Program-made: the position numbers and the translations under genes
From: Lachnoclostridium sp. UBA1781
GTDB taxonomy: Bacteria > Bacillota > Clostridia > Lachnospirales > Lachnospiraceae
DNA: 35,216 nucleotides
Direction of reading: 5' to 3'
Assembly (NCBI GenBank): GCA_002315495.1
Contig: DCGJ01000122.1
Coordinates: forward strand, 6,426 to 41,641
Shown here: piece after piece, positions 8,226 through 16,875 of the stretch
How the letters are laid out: each line of letters begins with the position of its first letter
Position numbering within the stretch: the first letter of the stretch is position 1
Notes under the pieces: generated by a model
Databases searched by the model: none
Seen by the model: only the letters and a program-made list of their open reading frames with translations
What the model was told of the DNA's origin: nothing

Positions 8226-9029
8226 TTATTTCAAACTCTGAGCACGATAGCCCTCGGCAATAATATCGAGTTCGGTTGCAAAGCGCTTCAGTTTTTCAAG
8301 ATTTTCTTCACGATAAATGCGGTGAAATTCCTCCTGGATACGACCGGCTTCCCGTCGGGAAACCATACGATACAGGTTTTGAATCGTATTTAGAATATCT
8401 ACCACGATTCGCTCCATCTCCATCTTCTCATTACGGGCCAACATAATATCGTCACGAACCTCGGAAAGCTCACGGTCATTTTGAAGCATACCCTTGGCGA
8501 TTTCCTGCAGCCGTTCGCTCATATCGTTAGGAATATGATAGCGATACTTGTACTGTAAGGAATGCTCGATGGTGGACCAGCAATCCATACCCATTGTACG
8601 AATCTGAATCTCTACGTAAATGGCCTTCGGACCCTGCAACGTCTGCACGGTATAAAGAATCGTCATATGAAGGCTGCGATATCCGCTTTGCTTTGGCTCC
8701 GCGATATAGTCTTCTTCGTTAATTACAACCATATCGGTACGTTTCTTAATTAAATCACGAACCTGATAACAGTCCTCCACAAACTGGCAGATTAATCTCA
8801 TGCCGGCAATATCCCGCATCTGTTCTTCCAACTGATCCAGTGCAATGTGCTTTCGGAGCGATTTCTCCATAATGGAGGCAATGCTCTTCACACGACCTTC
8901 CACAAGTTCAATCGGACAATATTCACTAATCTTTTTATACTGCTCCTGAATGTGTTGAAATTTGACCATCAACTCATCCACGGCAAGTGCATAAGGCTCT
9001 AACACCTCACGCCATAATTGAATCTCCAT
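8226..9029 (-). CDS. relQ: Small alarmone synthetase, RelQ-type GTP pyrophosphokinase
   Basis: RelQ-type proteins make (p)ppGpp from ATP and GTP/GDP without the hydrolase and regulatory domains of Rel. The 267-residue protein shows the synthetase signature: EGRVKSIASIMEK (basic G-loop with R-V-K), DIAGMRLICQF, SGYRSLHM and EIQIRTMGMDCWSTIEHSLQYK. No HD hydrolase domain precedes it. Compared with Bacillus RelQ (about 211 residues) it has a longer C-terminal helical tail rich in charged residues. It lies between the LCP cell-wall gene and rsmF. A hairpin sits immediately before its GAGGGG ribosome-binding site and could influence expression. Confidence 0.92.
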   Translation of the reverse strand: MEIQLWREVLEPYALAVDELMVKFQHIQEQYKKISEYCPIELVEGRVKSIASIMEKSLRKHIALDQLEEQMRDIAGMRLICQFVEDCYQVRDLIKKRTDMVVINEEDYIAEPKQSGYRSLHMTILYTVQTLQGPKAIYVEIQIRTMGMDCWSTIEHSLQYKYRYHIPNDMSERLQEIAKGMLQNDRELSEVRDDIMLARNEKMEMERIVVDILNTIQNLYRMVSRREAGRIQEEFHRIYREENLEKLKRFATELDIIAEGYRAQSLK

Positions 9030-9042
9030 AAAAACCCCTCTG

Positions 9043-9064
9043 TCACCGACTCCCCAATCGGTGA
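9043..9064 (-). promoter_or_regulatory. Leader hairpin just upstream of relQ
   Basis: On the minus strand TCACCGA, an 8-base loop and TCGGTGA form a perfect 7-bp stem between the LCP stop and the relQ ribosome-binding site. A short T run (TTTTT) follows only after the GAGGGG ribosome-binding site, so it is a poor intrinsic terminator. It may be a weak attenuator or an mRNA-processing structure. The function is inferred. Confidence 0.4.
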
Positions 9065-9071
9065 ATTAACA

Positions 9072-10274
9072 TTATTTATTATATTTTTCGGATACCGCTT
9101 CGGAAAGCTCGGTTCCATAAAGAAAATGATGTAAAATCTCGATGTTCGCTTCTTTATCCATAACCAGACACTCACCGCAATCCTTCGTTGCTCCGTCATA
9201 AAAACCTGCAGCCGGAATCTGCTGAGATGCGATTTCCTGATCCGGATGTTCCAAATAAGCGTTTAACAAATATTCCACCTGTTCTTTTGAAAGGTTCGAC
9301 TTGATGTTACCAAGAATATCGTTCGTAACCCCTAAAATCTTCGTCTTTGGATAGCTCTTGTATGCAGCAAAAACCGATTTAATCAGGGTTCTCTGACGAA
9401 TGGTACGACCAAAATCACTGTAATATGTTTTTCCATCTACCGTAATCTCGACCTTACGAACACGACAATAACCAAGTGCCTGATTACCATTCATATGATT
9501 GAGGCCGGCAACAAGATTACGATTCTTCTCGTCGGACACATAATTGGTTGTATTGAGATACTCTGCTTCCTTTTCGGAAAGTGTGATGTCTACCCCACCA
9601 AGAGTATCAATCACACCCTGAAACGTGTCAAAGTTCACAAGACAAACGCTGTTAATATAGATCTTATACGTATTGGTTAAGGTCTCGAGAAGCAAGTCCA
9701 TGCTTCCAAAGGCAAATGCGGCATTTAGCTTATTGGAATCATGTCCCGGTATTGCCACATAGGTATCTCTGAGAAACGATACAAGCTTAATACTTCCTGT
9801 CTTCGTATCGACCGAAACAAGCATCATGGAGTCGCTACGACCGCGATACGGATCGTTCGAATTAATGGCCTCTACGCCGACCAAAAGAACATTGATAATG
9901 TCTTTATCGTAGGCGTAGCCTTCCGGAATCGTCTCGGGTATATCAAAGTTATAAGTGAGATTTACACCGTCCTCTTCGTTAAAGCCACCCATATTATCAG
10001 CAATATAACCGCCCGCAAAGGAACTAATGACTTTATTTACAAGCGGCTGTAACTGCCCGGTCCGCCACATAATCACAAGCACAATGATAAGACCGGACAA
10101 TAACAACAAAAACAGGTTTCTTAATTTCTTTGATTTTTTCTTCTTTTTCTTTCTGTCCCTCAGACGTTTCTGAGGTTCTTCTTCGATGATATCATCATCA
10201 TCGAATTCATATTCATCTATAATTTCCCGATCATCATAGATTGCATAATCAACTTCATCATACTTTTTTGCCAT
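9072..10274 (-). CDS. LCP-family (LytR-CpsA-Psr) cell-wall glycopolymer transferase
   Basis: LCP proteins attach wall teichoic acids or other glycopolymers from a lipid carrier to peptidoglycan outside the membrane. The 400-residue protein has an acidic N-terminal tail, a lysine run at about residues 40-50, one membrane segment at about 53-70, then the extracellular LCP domain. Recognisable parts are NVLLVGVEAI, the arginine/aspartate motif YRGRSDSMMLVSVD, SFLRDTYVAIPGHDSNKLNAAFAFG and GNQALGYCRVRK. The topology is type II (N-in). The gene follows the PFL gene by 33 bases and precedes relQ. The glycopolymer transferred is unknown. The unusually acidic cytoplasmic tail may be a docking region. 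Confidence 0.9.
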   Translation of the reverse strand: MAKKYDEVDYAIYDDREIIDEYEFDDDDIIEEEPQKRLRDRKKKKKKSKKLRNLFLLLLSGLIIVLVIMWRTGQLQPLVNKVISSFAGGYIADNMGGFNEEDGVNLTYNFDIPETIPEGYAYDKDIINVLLVGVEAINSNDPYRGRSDSMMLVSVDTKTGSIKLVSFLRDTYVAIPGHDSNKLNAAFAFGSMDLLLETLTNTYKIYINSVCLVNFDTFQGVIDTLGGVDITLSEKEAEYLNTTNYVSDEKNRNLVAGLNHMNGNQALGYCRVRKVEITVDGKTYYSDFGRTIRQRTLIKSVFAAYKSYPKTKILGVTNDILGNIKSNLSKEQVEYLLNAYLEHPDQEIASQQIPAAGFYDGATKDCGECLVMDKEANIEILHHFLYGTELSEAVSEKYNK

Positions 10275-10307
10275 ATGATTTTCCCTTTCATATACAATCC
10301 TGTCGGA

Positions 10308-11672
10308 TTAGTTTTTAAAGCTGTGAATCGGGGCCGGAATACGACCGGTACGATTTACAAAGACATCACAGCCAAAGTTATTCACCGGCATAATCGGTGC
10401 ATAACCGAGCAGTCCGCCAAATTCGGCCACTTCTCCGACGCCCTTACCAATAACCGGAATCAAACGGCAGGCGGTCGTCTTCTGGTTAATCATACCGATT
10501 GCCATTTCATCTGCGATAATACCGGAAATGGTAGTTGCTTTTGTATCTCCCGGAATCGCAATCATATCAAGTCCGACGGAGCATACACAGGTCATTGCCT
10601 CTAACTTTTCAAGTGTAAGACATCCCGCATTTACCGCATCAATCATACCCTGATCTTCGGATACAGGAATAAATGCGCCACTTAAACCACCAACATAGGA
10701 GGATGCCATTACGCCGCCCTTTTTCACCTGGTCATTTAAGAGAGCAAGTGCTGCAGTAGTTCCCGGTGCACCCGGATATTCCAAACCGATTTCCTGTAAA
10801 ATCTCAGCAACCGAGTCGCCTACGGCCGGAGTCGGTGCAAGGGAAAGGTCTACAATGCCAAACGGAACATTTAACATCTCGGAAGCACGTTTTGCAACAA
10901 GCTGTCCAACACGGGTAATCTTAAATGCGGTCTTCTTAATCGTCTCGCAAAGAACTTCAAAATTCTGTCCGCGAGCCTTTTCCAAAGCCTTCTTAACAAC
11001 ACCCGGTCCACTGACACCAACGTTAATAATTGCATCCGCTTCGGTAACACCATGGAAAGCACCTGCCATAAACGGGTTGTCATCCGGTGCATTACAGAAA
11101 ATGACAAGCTTTGCACAACCAAAGCTATCCTTTTCCTTTGTGAGCTCAGCGGTCTGCTTTACAACATCGCCCATCAGACGAACAGCGTCCATATTAATTC
11201 CACAACGGGTAGAGCCAACATTTATAGAGCTGCAAATCAACTCGGTCTCCTTTAACGCCTGCGGAATGGATTCCATCAACAAACGGTCGGCCGTTGTCAT
11301 GCCCTTACTTACGAGGGCGGAATAACCACCGATAAAGTTAACACCAACTGCGTGTGCAGCCTTGTCTAGGGTCTTTGCAATCTGAACAAAATCCTCCGGA
11401 GTCTTACATGCTGCACCACCAACCAATGCAATCGGGGTAAGGGAGATTCGCTTATTAACAATCGGAATCCCGTATTCCTTGGAAATCTCCTCGCCGGTAG
11501 CAACCAGGTCCTTTGCCAGGGTCGTAATCTTGGTATAAATCTTGTCGCAAACCTCATTCAAATCGGTACTGATGCAATCCATAAGGGAAATGCCCAGTGT
11601 AATCGTACGAACATCCAGATTTTCCTTTTCGATCATCTGGTTTGTTTCCATAATTTCAGAACGATTAATCAT
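10308..11672 (-). CDS. PFL family protein (UPF0210/DUF711)
   Basis: This 454-residue cytoplasmic protein belongs to the UPF0210/DUF711 family, distantly related to the glycyl-radical fold but of unsettled function. Typical stretches are VRTITLGISLMDCIS near the start, VGVNFIGGYSALVSKG, NVGVSGPGVVKKALE and FGIVDLSLAPTPAVGDSVAEIL. It starts at ATG 11672 with GGAGG seven bases upstream, 15 bases after the stop of the ACT-domain gene. The ACT-protein/UPF0210 pair is a widespread two-gene arrangement in Firmicutes, suggesting that the ACT protein senses a small molecule for this enzyme. The substrate is not known to me. The family call is secure and the function is open. Confidence 0.9.
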   Translation of the reverse strand: MINRSEIMETNQMIEKENLDVRTITLGISLMDCISTDLNEVCDKIYTKITTLAKDLVATGEEISKEYGIPIVNKRISLTPIALVGGAACKTPEDFVQIAKTLDKAAHAVGVNFIGGYSALVSKGMTTADRLLMESIPQALKETELICSSINVGSTRCGINMDAVRLMGDVVKQTAELTKEKDSFGCAKLVIFCNAPDDNPFMAGAFHGVTEADAIINVGVSGPGVVKKALEKARGQNFEVLCETIKKTAFKITRVGQLVAKRASEMLNVPFGIVDLSLAPTPAVGDSVAEILQEIGLEYPGAPGTTAALALLNDQVKKGGVMASSYVGGLSGAFIPVSEDQGMIDAVNAGCLTLEKLEAMTCVCSVGLDMIAIPGDTKATTISGIIADEMAIGMINQKTTACRLIPVIGKGVGEVAEFGGLLGYAPIMPVNNFGCDVFVNRTGRIPAPIHSFKN

Positions 11673-11687
11673 GTCAATTCCTCCAAC

Positions 11688-11960
11688 TTAGATTCTGTGC
11701 ATCATATCGAAGATGTCTTCGAGCTGAATCTTAATAATAACACCGATTTCTTCGCCAACCGTCTCCAATTCCTTTACCAAAGTATCATAGGATACAGCGG
11801 AATTCTCGAGGTCAACAATCATCATCATGTTAAAATACCCGGAAACGATGGTCTGGGAAATATCCAATACATTAACCTTGTTCTCAGACAAATACGTACA
11901 AACCTTTGCAATAATACCTACGGTATCCTTACCAACTACAGTAATAATCGCTTTTTTCAT
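11688..11960 (-). CDS. ACT domain-containing protein (UPF0237)
   Basis: A 90-residue protein that is essentially one ACT ligand-binding domain. It starts MKKAIITVVGKDTVGII, followed by a helix containing VCTYLSENKVNVLDISQTIV, and continues with a second beta-alpha-beta half. Single ACT proteins of this family normally act as small regulatory sensors (GcvR-like) for amino acids or related ligands. The gene is directly upstream of and co-transcribed with the PFL/UPF0210 gene, which is the standard arrangement. The ATG at 11960 has ATAGGAG upstream. The ligand is unknown. Confidence 0.92.
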   Translation of the reverse strand: MKKAIITVVGKDTVGIIAKVCTYLSENKVNVLDISQTIVSGYFNMMMIVDLENSAVSYDTLVKELETVGEEIGVIIKIQLEDIFDMMHRI

Positions 11961-12000
11961 AATGAATCTCCTATCTTTTCTCTTTCGCTAAGCGGAAGTA

Positions 12001-12798
12001 TTATACTATTTCTAACATCTCCATCGGAACGTCCCTCGATGCAACCATCAGTTCCGGAATGTCGGTTTCATAATCCCACATATCCATCAACCCGTTATTC
12101 ATGGTCTTATGAGCAATCAAAGGGTAATTATTTTCTTTGCTAAGGTGAGCCAATACAATGTATTTTAATCCGGGATGCTTCACCTTACGGACCAGTTCAA
12201 CACTTTCGTCATTTGACAAATGCCCGAATTCCCCTAGAATACGCCTTTTTAACATCATAGGGTAAGGGCCGGCAAGCAACATGCTACGGTCATAATTCGA
12301 CTCAACATACAAAAGATCGCTCTCGGACAAATGCCGAATCAGACAATCATCTACATAACCAATATCCGTAGCAAGCCCGATTTTCTTCAGTCCATCCGAA
12401 ATCGAATAACAAACCGGATCCACGGCATCATGCGGAATTGCACAGGCCGTTATTATCAAATCACCAATCGTGAGGGGCATTTGCCGAGGAATCGGTCGAA
12501 ACAAATCTGCCGGAAGCAGGGAAAGCTTGTCCTGCCCACGTAAATATTGAATGGTTCCCTCCGTTGCATAGACCGGAATCTGATATTTCTTCATGAGAAC
12601 CGGAAGCCCACTAATGTGATCCGTATGTTCATGAGTGATAAAAATGCCCGAAATATTCTCCGGCTGGATAAATTTGTCTGCAAGTCCTCCAACAATTCGT
12701 TTTGTAGAGATTCCGGCGTCAAATAAAACATGCGTCTGTTCTGAGCCTACATAGACACAATTGCCGGAAGAACCGCTGGCAATACTAAATAATTTCAT
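12001..12798 (-). CDS. walJ: YycJ/WalJ-like MBL-fold metallohydrolase
   Basis: A 265-residue metallo-beta-lactamase-fold hydrolase. The start MKLFSIASGSSGNCVYVGSE, the metal-binding motif THEHTDHISG (HxHxDH, residues about 55-60), the later aspartate in GLATDIGYV and the histidine in VLAHLSKENN match YycJ/WalJ. These proteins have been reported as 5'-3' double-strand DNA exonucleases linked to mismatch repair and cell-wall homeostasis in some Firmicutes. The walRK genes that often accompany it are not here. Instead it follows coaE and precedes the ACT/PFL pair. An extended -10 promoter lies just upstream. The fold is certain and the exact role less so. Confidence 0.88.
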   Translation of the reverse strand: MKLFSIASGSSGNCVYVGSEQTHVLFDAGISTKRIVGGLADKFIQPENISGIFITHEHTDHISGLPVLMKKYQIPVYATEGTIQYLRGQDKLSLLPADLFRPIPRQMPLTIGDLIITACAIPHDAVDPVCYSISDGLKKIGLATDIGYVDDCLIRHLSESDLLYVESNYDRSMLLAGPYPMMLKRRILGEFGHLSNDESVELVRKVKHPGLKYIVLAHLSKENNYPLIAHKTMNNGLMDMWDYETDIPELMVASRDVPMEMLEIV

Positions 12799-12826
12799 AA
12801 GTTTATCCTTCTACTCAAACTAATGA

Positions 12827-12850
12827 ATTATAACACACATTATTTATAAC
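12827..12850 (-). promoter_or_regulatory. Extended -10 promoter upstream of the walJ-like gene
   Basis: The minus strand reads TGTTATAAT (TATAAT at 12832-12827), a perfect -10 preceded by the TG of an extended -10. The -35 match (TTGTAG, 17 bases upstream) is weak. It lies over the end of coaE, so the walJ-ACT-PFL-LCP genes may have their own transcript in addition to read-through from polA-coaE. Confidence 0.6.
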
Positions 12851-13442
12851 TACAACTATAGATAAGTATTTTTCCTTGACGAAGGAGTTCGCTATCAGAG
12901 GTTCCTTCTTCATTTACAATGATTCGGTTGCAGGTACGAAGATACTCTTTCTGTGTGTCCTGAGACGAAAACAACTGCGAAATTCTCTCGTGTGAGTAAT
13001 TTCGACTGTTAGAGAGTCTTGCCTCCCTTGTCCGGATCGATGCATACACAAGCCACAATTCATCACAAAACTCCTGATAACCAGCCTGTGAGGCAAGAGC
13101 GGATTCCACAAAGATGATATTGTGGCCGTTTGCTTCATATTCAGCAATTTTTCGTTTTATTTCAGCAATTGTAGCCGGATGTGCGATTGCATTTAACTTG
13201 TTTAAAGCTTCGGAATCAGAAAAAACATGTTCAGCCATCTTCGGCTTATTCAACTCTCCGTTACTTAAAAAGTACTCCACTCCAAACGTGTTACGAATCG
13301 CATTCATAACCGCATTTCCGGGTTGATACAAAGCTTTGGTTGTACTGTCCGAATCAATCACCGGAGTATGAAAATGCTCCTGAAACAGTTCTAGGACATG
13401 ACTTTTTCCGCTCCCGGCACCACCGGTAATTCCAATTACCAT
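12840..13442 (-). CDS. coaE: Dephospho-CoA kinase CoaE
   Basis: CoaE phosphorylates the ribose 3'-hydroxyl of dephospho-CoA, the last step of coenzyme A synthesis. The 200-residue protein starts MVIGITGGAGSGKSHVLELF, containing the P-loop GGAGSGKS, followed by VIDSDSTTKALYQPG (the family's DAD-like motif appears as DSD), IAHPATIAEI and FVESALASQAGY in place of the usual P-L-L-F segment. It starts 18 bases after the polA stop, the usual polA-coaE arrangement of Firmicutes, so it is co-transcribed with polA. Length and order of motifs support an intact enzyme. Confidence 0.94.
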   Translation of the reverse strand: MVIGITGGAGSGKSHVLELFQEHFHTPVIDSDSTTKALYQPGNAVMNAIRNTFGVEYFLSNGELNKPKMAEHVFSDSEALNKLNAIAHPATIAEIKRKIAEYEANGHNIIFVESALASQAGYQEFCDELWLVYASIRTREARLSNSRNYSHERISQLFSSQDTQKEYLRTCNRIIVNEEGTSDSELLRQGKILIYSCSYK

Positions 13443-13460
13443 AGTTACTCCTCACTTCTA

Positions 13461-16202
13461 CTACTTCGCCTCGTACCAGCTCTTTCCCTCCGATATACTA
13501 ATGGAAAGCGGAACCGAAAGCTTCGCAGCACCTTCCATCGCTTCAGAAAGAATCTCCTTAACCTTTTCGACTTCCTCTTCTTTCGCTTCGATTAAAAGCT
13601 CGTCGTGTACCTGTACAAGCAATTTCGATTCAAGTCCTGCATTTTTCAGACCTTCGTAGGTACGAAGCATCGCTATTTTCATGATATCGGCAGCCGTACC
13701 CTGAATCGGCATATTCATGGCAACACGTTCACCAAAGGAGCGCTGCATGAAATTCTCCGACTCCAATTCCGGTATCGGACGAATACGACCATACATCGTT
13801 TTTGCCACCTTTTCATTCTTCGCATCTTGAACAAGTCTGTCGAGGTACGACTTAATGGATGGATATTTTTCAAAATAACTCTTTATATATTCATTTGCCT
13901 GAAATCTGGAGATATTCAGGTCCTGACCAAGTCCGAACGAGCTGATACCATATATGATTCCAAAATTAACGGCCTTCGCAGCACTACGTTCTGCTGCAGT
14001 TACCTCTGACAACTCCTTGCCAAATACCTTAGAGGCCGTCAAACGATGAATGTCCTCTCCGTCACGGAAGGCTTGAATTAAAGAATCGTCTCCGGACATA
14101 TGTGCAAGCAATCGAAGTTCAATTTGCGAATAATCGGCATCCACAAACACATATCCCGGCTTTGGAACAAACACCTTCCGAATCAGTCGTCCCAGCTCGG
14201 TACGAATCGGGATATTCTGCAAATTCGGCTCGGCAGAACTAAGACGACCGGTCGCAGTTACCATTTGGTTAAACTTACAATGAATCCTGCCGTCAGATTC
14301 GATAAAGTTTCCGAGACTCTCTACATAGGTGTTTTTCAGTTTTGTTAACTGTCGATAAGTAAGCACGTGTGAAACAATGGGATGCTCTTCCACAAGCTTT
14401 TCAAGAATGTCCGCGGAAGTAGAATATCCGGTTTTCGTTTTCTTACCATTCGGTAGTTTTAGTTTCTCAAACAGAATCTCACCAAGCTGTTTCGGTGACA
14501 AAATGGTGAACTTTTCACCGGCAAGGTCATAAATCACCTGCTCCTCTTTTCGAATGGTTTCCTCCATGGATTTGCCAAACATCGTCAATTCATCACGATT
14601 TGCAATAATTCCATTCTTCTCCATTTCAAACAAAACATGTATGAGCGGTAATTCGATTTCCCGATACAACTTCGTAAGATCCAAAAGTTCCATCTTGTTT
14701 TGCAGAATCGGCATCAGCATAAAACTTACAATGGCAGCATTTTCCGGAGTTTCATCCATTACAGAATCGAAATAAATCGATGCCAGTTGAGAAAACCCAT
14801 GCTCCGATGTAAGTGGATGAATCAGGTAATCAGATAAAGAAACATCAAACGCGTTATCTACCTGTACCAAAATCATTGGCATCAGGGCTTTCAAATCAAA
14901 GCCGCAAACCATAACGCCGGCTGTTTGAAGTCCCTTTAGGGAAGCCTCCAAATACTCTTCTGTTATAAAGAAGCGACAAAAGATGCGATATAGTTTCTCT
15001 CCGTCAAACAAAGATAAATAATTCATGTCGGATGAATACGAAACACCGATACGCTCTTTCTTTTTCAGCGCCTCAAACACATTCGAAACTTCCGAAAAAT
15101 CGTCAACCTCAATCGGTTCGGGATTCGGTAAGGTACGAACCGAAATGCTCTGTCCTTCCTCAAGATTAGGAAGTCGAATAGAGCTAATCTCTAATTCGCG
15201 AAGGCATTTTTTTGCTGCATCAAGCTTCACATGAAGCTGAAGATCATCAAGTGTTGTATCGAGCTCAATATCCGTCTTTATCGTGGCAAGTGTTTCACTT
15301 AAAAATGCGGCCTCTCGTCCTACAAGCTCATCCTCCGAGGTTTTCGTAAGGTAACTGATCGGATTACGTTTGATTCCAAGGTTCACTTTCCAATCATCCG
15401 TTAAGGACTTATAGTTGTCCGATGAATTGGCGTCAATCGCTTCATACAAGGCCTGAACCGTCTCGTAACGTGCAATTAAGGATACCGCAGTCTGTTCCCC
15501 GATTCCGGGAACACCTTTAATATTATCCGATTTGTCACCCTCCAATCCCTTTAAGGCAGCAACGGAGGTTGGCTTAATCCCATATTCTTTCTCAATTCTT
15601 TCCGGATTCATCGGAAATGCTTTATCCGGACAGGAGGCGTCCTTCTTCAATCCATACTTTTGGAACAGTTCGTCTGCCTTTGACTGTGCAGACTGTAACA
15701 GCCAGATGGTAACCTGCTCATCAGCAAGCTGCAAGTAGTCATGGTCCTTCGTTAATATGCGAACCGGCAGCTGATCTTCGAACCTTCTCGCCAAAGTTCC
15801 TGAGTAATCATCCGCTTCGTACCGCTCACTCATAAACTGCGGGATGCCGATTTCTTCCAAAACCTGCTGCATCAATGCAAACTGAGAAGCCAACGGAATC
15901 AAGGTCTCGGAACGATTTGCCTTATAATCCGCATACATTTCACGACGAAAGGTGTTTCTTGTGATATCCCAAGTAACGGCCAAATGGGTTGGCTTCTGGT
16001 TTTCGAGCATAGCAAATAAAGCCCTTAAAAAACCATATACCGCATTTGTATAGACACCCTTACTGGTCTGCATAATCTTGTGAAAATACTTCTCTTTATC
16101 CTCCAATGTCTTTCCCATCAGCACCTCTTTTGGAATATTCCCATAGAACTGTGTGGAAAGCAGGCTGGACCCATCTATAATCAACAAATACTCATTCGCC
16201 AT
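13461..16202 (-). CDS. polA: DNA polymerase I with a degenerate 3'-5' exonuclease domain
   Basis: PolA fills gaps, removes RNA primers and acts in repair synthesis. The 913-residue protein has the three expected regions: a 5' nuclease (residues 1-300, with YEADDYSGTLA and PGIGEQTAVSLIA), a central exonuclease-like domain (about 340-500) and the polymerase domain (about 540-913). Polymerase motif A is DADYSQIELRLLAH, motif B RSAAKAVNFGIIYG, motif C VHDE with Asp867. In the central domain the metal-binding DxE motif is replaced by VSYSSDMNYL, and the other carboxylates are also not evident, so proofreading is predicted to be lost, as in Bacillus and Thermus enzymes. The gene lies between a zinc-finger membrane-protein gene (5 bases upstream) and coaE. 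Confidence 0.96.
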   Translation of the reverse strand: MANEYLLIIDGSSLLSTQFYGNIPKEVLMGKTLEDKEKYFHKIMQTSKGVYTNAVYGFLRALFAMLENQKPTHLAVTWDITRNTFRREMYADYKANRSETLIPLASQFALMQQVLEEIGIPQFMSERYEADDYSGTLARRFEDQLPVRILTKDHDYLQLADEQVTIWLLQSAQSKADELFQKYGLKKDASCPDKAFPMNPERIEKEYGIKPTSVAALKGLEGDKSDNIKGVPGIGEQTAVSLIARYETVQALYEAIDANSSDNYKSLTDDWKVNLGIKRNPISYLTKTSEDELVGREAAFLSETLATIKTDIELDTTLDDLQLHVKLDAAKKCLRELEISSIRLPNLEEGQSISVRTLPNPEPIEVDDFSEVSNVFEALKKKERIGVSYSSDMNYLSLFDGEKLYRIFCRFFITEEYLEASLKGLQTAGVMVCGFDLKALMPMILVQVDNAFDVSLSDYLIHPLTSEHGFSQLASIYFDSVMDETPENAAIVSFMLMPILQNKMELLDLTKLYREIELPLIHVLFEMEKNGIIANRDELTMFGKSMEETIRKEEQVIYDLAGEKFTILSPKQLGEILFEKLKLPNGKKTKTGYSTSADILEKLVEEHPIVSHVLTYRQLTKLKNTYVESLGNFIESDGRIHCKFNQMVTATGRLSSAEPNLQNIPIRTELGRLIRKVFVPKPGYVFVDADYSQIELRLLAHMSGDDSLIQAFRDGEDIHRLTASKVFGKELSEVTAAERSAAKAVNFGIIYGISSFGLGQDLNISRFQANEYIKSYFEKYPSIKSYLDRLVQDAKNEKVAKTMYGRIRPIPELESENFMQRSFGERVAMNMPIQGTAADIMKIAMLRTYEGLKNAGLESKLLVQVHDELLIEAKEEEVEKVKEILSEAMEGAAKLSVPLSISISEGKSWYEAK

Positions 16203-16207
16203 AATTC

Positions 16208-16690
16208 TTATTCTCCTGTATGATGTTCACGAATCTGCTGAATCATCTCACTGTTGTATTCTTTAATCGCATGTTCCACCGGATCAAATTCTTCCGGGAT
16301 TCCATAATACTCCAAACGAAACGAGGATTCCTGCCCTTCCGGCAGATGATTGGGAAGATACGAGTTCGAGGTTGTTATTCCTAGGAAAATGCCTGTTCCC
16401 ACCAGAAGAACCAATACCACAAAACGATAAAATCTGGTAAGATGACGTTTTCGAACAATCCGTTGATAATCTGAGCGCAAATGCTGCTCAGCCTCCAGAC
16501 GATAATTATCCGAAAAATCCTCTCCGTGCTCCAGCTGCGAAATTGCTGTGTAGATTGCATAATTCATGATAAACCCATCACGACAGGACTCGCACTCCTG
16601 CAAATGCTCGTAGAGTTCAACAATTTTATTGTCTGTAAGTTTTCGTTCGATATACGAGAGGGAATCCGTCTCCGTATTTTTACAATTCAT
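16208..16690 (-). CDS. Zinc-finger (zf-HC2/anti-sigma-like) single-pass membrane protein
   Basis: A 160-residue protein with an N-terminal H-x3-C-x2-C motif (His29, Cys33, Cys36 in HLQECESCRD), the hallmark of zf-HC2 zinc-binding anti-sigma domains. A basic stretch (VRKRHLTRFYR) precedes one membrane segment at about residues 89-105, and an acidic outer tail of about 55 residues follows. It therefore looks like a membrane-bound anti-sigma factor with cytoplasmic zinc domain. No sigma factor gene is adjacent, so its partner must be encoded elsewhere or it has another role. It lies 5 bases upstream of polA in the same orientation, and its promoter region is shared back-to-back with the tRNA-Leu gene. 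Confidence 0.78.
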   Translation of the reverse strand: MNCKNTETDSLSYIERKLTDNKIVELYEHLQECESCRDGFIMNYAIYTAISQLEHGEDFSDNYRLEAEQHLRSDYQRIVRKRHLTRFYRFVVLVLLVGTGIFLGITTSNSYLPNHLPEGQESSFRLEYYGIPEEFDPVEHAIKEYNSEMIQQIREHHTGE

Positions 16691-16719
16691 ACCGACCTCG
16701 CAAAAAAATAAAAAAACTG

Positions 16720-16748
16720 TTGCAATTCAATAGAAGCTATGATAATAT
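16720..16748 (+). promoter_or_regulatory. Promoter of the tRNA-Leu gene
   Basis: TTGCAA (16720-16725), a 17-base spacer, and TAATAT (16743-16748) form a sigma-A type promoter, placing the transcription start around 16755, a few bases before the mature tRNA 5' end. Confidence 0.65.
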
Positions 16749-16758
16749 ACCAATGTTC

Positions 16759-16841
16759 GCGGATGTGGCGGAATGGCAGACGCAACAGACTCAAAATCTG
16801 TCGGGTTCACGCTCGTGCGGGTTCAAGTCCCGCCATCCGCA
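16759..16841 (+). tRNA. tRNA-Leu (anticodon CAA)
   Basis: An 83-base type II tRNA decoding UUG. The acceptor stem GCGGATG pairs with CATCCGC (16834-16840) and A16841 is the discriminator. The D-stem is GCG/CGC, the anticodon stem ACAGA/TCTGT encloses the loop CTCAAAA with anticodon CAA at 16792-16794, a long variable arm (CGGG/CTCG) follows, and the T-arm is GCGGG-TTCAAGT-CCCGC. The CCA end is not encoded. It is one of only two plus-strand genes in the window and has its own promoter and terminator. Confidence 0.97.
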
Positions 16842-16843
16842 TT

Positions 16844-16875
16844 GGCACTGAAGATTCCTCTTCAGTGCCTTTTTT
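16844..16875 (+). terminator. Intrinsic terminator of tRNA-Leu
   Basis: GGCACTGAAG (16844-16853) and CTTCAGTGCC (16860-16869) form a perfect 10-bp stem with a 6-base loop, followed by TTTTTT. The T tail runs into the stop codon of the convergent MutS-like gene, so the two transcripts meet end to end. No separate T-tract is seen for the minus-strand direction. Confidence 0.93.
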
